Assembly: GCF_002443255.2 (NCBI RefSeq)
Contig: NW_019211454.1
Coordinates: forward strand, 10,252,248 to 10,316,247
Direction of reading: 5' to 3'
DNA from: Varroa destructor
Taxonomy: Eukaryota > Arthropoda > Arachnida > Mesostigmata > Varroidae
DNA length: 64,000 bases
A program made the translations under genes and the position numbers. Every line of letters begins with the position of its first letter. Position 1 is the first letter of the stretch. Shown piece after piece: positions 62,939-64,000 of the stretch. The notes under the pieces were generated by a model that worked only from the letters and a program-made list of their open reading frames with translations, did not search any database and was not told the DNA's origin.

Positions 62939-64000
62939 TCCATGGTGGGCTCAAACGTAAATAATCTCATTTCAGTGACGATGACCGGACACTTTTTAAT
63001 TGAAAGTGAATTTTCGGTTGTCTCGGCTATCAATTTTTGTATTCACATTGAATATGTTTTCATCTAATCAAGGACCGCCTGCTGCTCCGGAAATTGCATC
63101 TGCCCCTTTGGCAGCTGTATGCACCGTAGAATACGGTAACCTGCTGATTTCGAGTAACTAAGAACGTCTATGATCCCGATTGGGGTTCATTCAACGCGAA
63201 GACATTAGGAAACGATGGGCTTCGCTCAAACTGAAGACGAACTCTCATCCCCCGCCATATTCAGTTTGATTCGAAAGTATTAGCTTTATCCGAGTATTAA
63301 GAACAGTGGATGGTAAACAAACAGCCCTCCACATCACTTTCCAATTTATCTTGTGCATTTATTCATTTCACATAGTTTATGTAAAGTAGTAGGGGCTGAA
63401 AATGATAAATATACAACATCTGTTATGAGTTATGATTCAGTTAATTTAGGAAAACGTTTAACTACATATTAAGATTCACAGGTAGGTTAGCTGATTTAGT
63501 TGGACTGCACTGAGCGGAAAGATACCTAGGACATATAGCTCTCATTGGGTTTGTGGTATCCTTGCGCTTCGCAAAGAGGATTATGGAACCCGTGCACTGT
63601 GAATCGTTTTGATTTTTCTTCTTTTTTTTACTTCTGTTTACTTGTTTCCAGTTGTTAAAATAATAGAGGATCTACATTGGCCAATTTTAATTTTTTGTCG
63701 AGAGTTGATCGATTTTTCTTGCTCTTTGATAAATATCGGGTGTCGATCGATAGATACATTAAGCGGCTACGTGCAGATTTGGTCTGCCATACACATATAT
63801 ATATATGGCTTTATATATAAATGGCTTCATATATATGGGAATATTGAGTTTTCCCTGACCAAATTTAGTAAATCCTAGCTTTTATTGAAATTTTATCCGT
63901 GGCAGACGACACAATTCTCCTACTAAATATCTTGACTGCTATCTTATCCGTTGTGACCGTGTGCTTCAACGCGGTCAGCAGAGGTTTCCCAGCAAGTGTC

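Larger units (their letters stand above)
62263..64000 (+). other. Formin intron running off the window
   Basis: The next INF2 exon should encode the start of the FH2 lasso/knob region. I could not find it before the window end. The stretch contains a G-quadruplex motif (62917-62938) and a TA-rich tract near 63.8 kb. A short frame around 63063-63160 has no family match. Confidence 0.5.

Noticed and set aside
1..64000. CRISPR arrays, bacterial operons, rRNA genes or intact transposons
   Set aside because: No regularly spaced repeats, no polycistronic gene runs, no rRNA-like blocks and no element with complete coding capacity were seen.

Overview
This is a eukaryotic, metazoan window. Protein-coding DNA is sparse and split by GT-AG introns, the intergenic DNA is AT-rich, and there are tRNA-derived SINE copies, a non-LTR retrotransposon fragment and many microsatellites. 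The gene content (ACBD5-type, COQ10-type and INF2-type proteins) and the general character suggest an arthropod. A mite or other chelicerate is my guess only. A run of 100 N at 30234-30333 joins two contigs, so the true distance and order between the halves cannot be judged from the sequence.

Left contig (1-30233). An ACBD5-type tail-anchored acyl-CoA-binding protein is encoded by one uninterrupted frame on the minus strand (482-1564). A complete two-exon COQ10 gene (coenzyme Q-binding START-domain protein) lies on the plus strand (22671-24033), with a YY1-like box over its start codon. The rest is AT-rich DNA in which I recognise no gene. It holds SINE copies near 3.4 and 16.4 kb and a perfect 26-bp-arm hairpin at 20.1 kb.

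Right contig (30334-64000). The main gene is an INF2-type (Drosophila form3-like) formin on the plus strand. Seven consecutive exons (56158-62262, 423 complete codons) carry part of the armadillo/FH3 region, a proline-rich FH1 region split by an intron, and the first part of FH2. The gene is open at both ends: the N-terminal exons were not found and most of FH2 lies past the window end. Before it come a decayed RTE-like LINE fragment (35.6 kb), more SINEs, several TA microsatellites and a broad GC-richer region (43.6-49.7 kb) with trinucleotide repeats and no recognisable protein.

The three recognised genes have related but separate settings: peroxisome-ER lipid contact (ACBD5), mitochondrial ubiquinone handling (COQ10) and actin assembly at the ER and mitochondria (INF2). 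Nothing suggests that they work as a cluster. I did not find a convincing new multi-gene system. The best leads are a 67-bp direct duplication in the two introns flanking a phase-symmetric FH1/FH2 exon, a G-quadruplex motif in the next intron, a tRNA-Ser-like SINE family, and an uncharacterised repeat shared by 30.0 and 40.4 kb.
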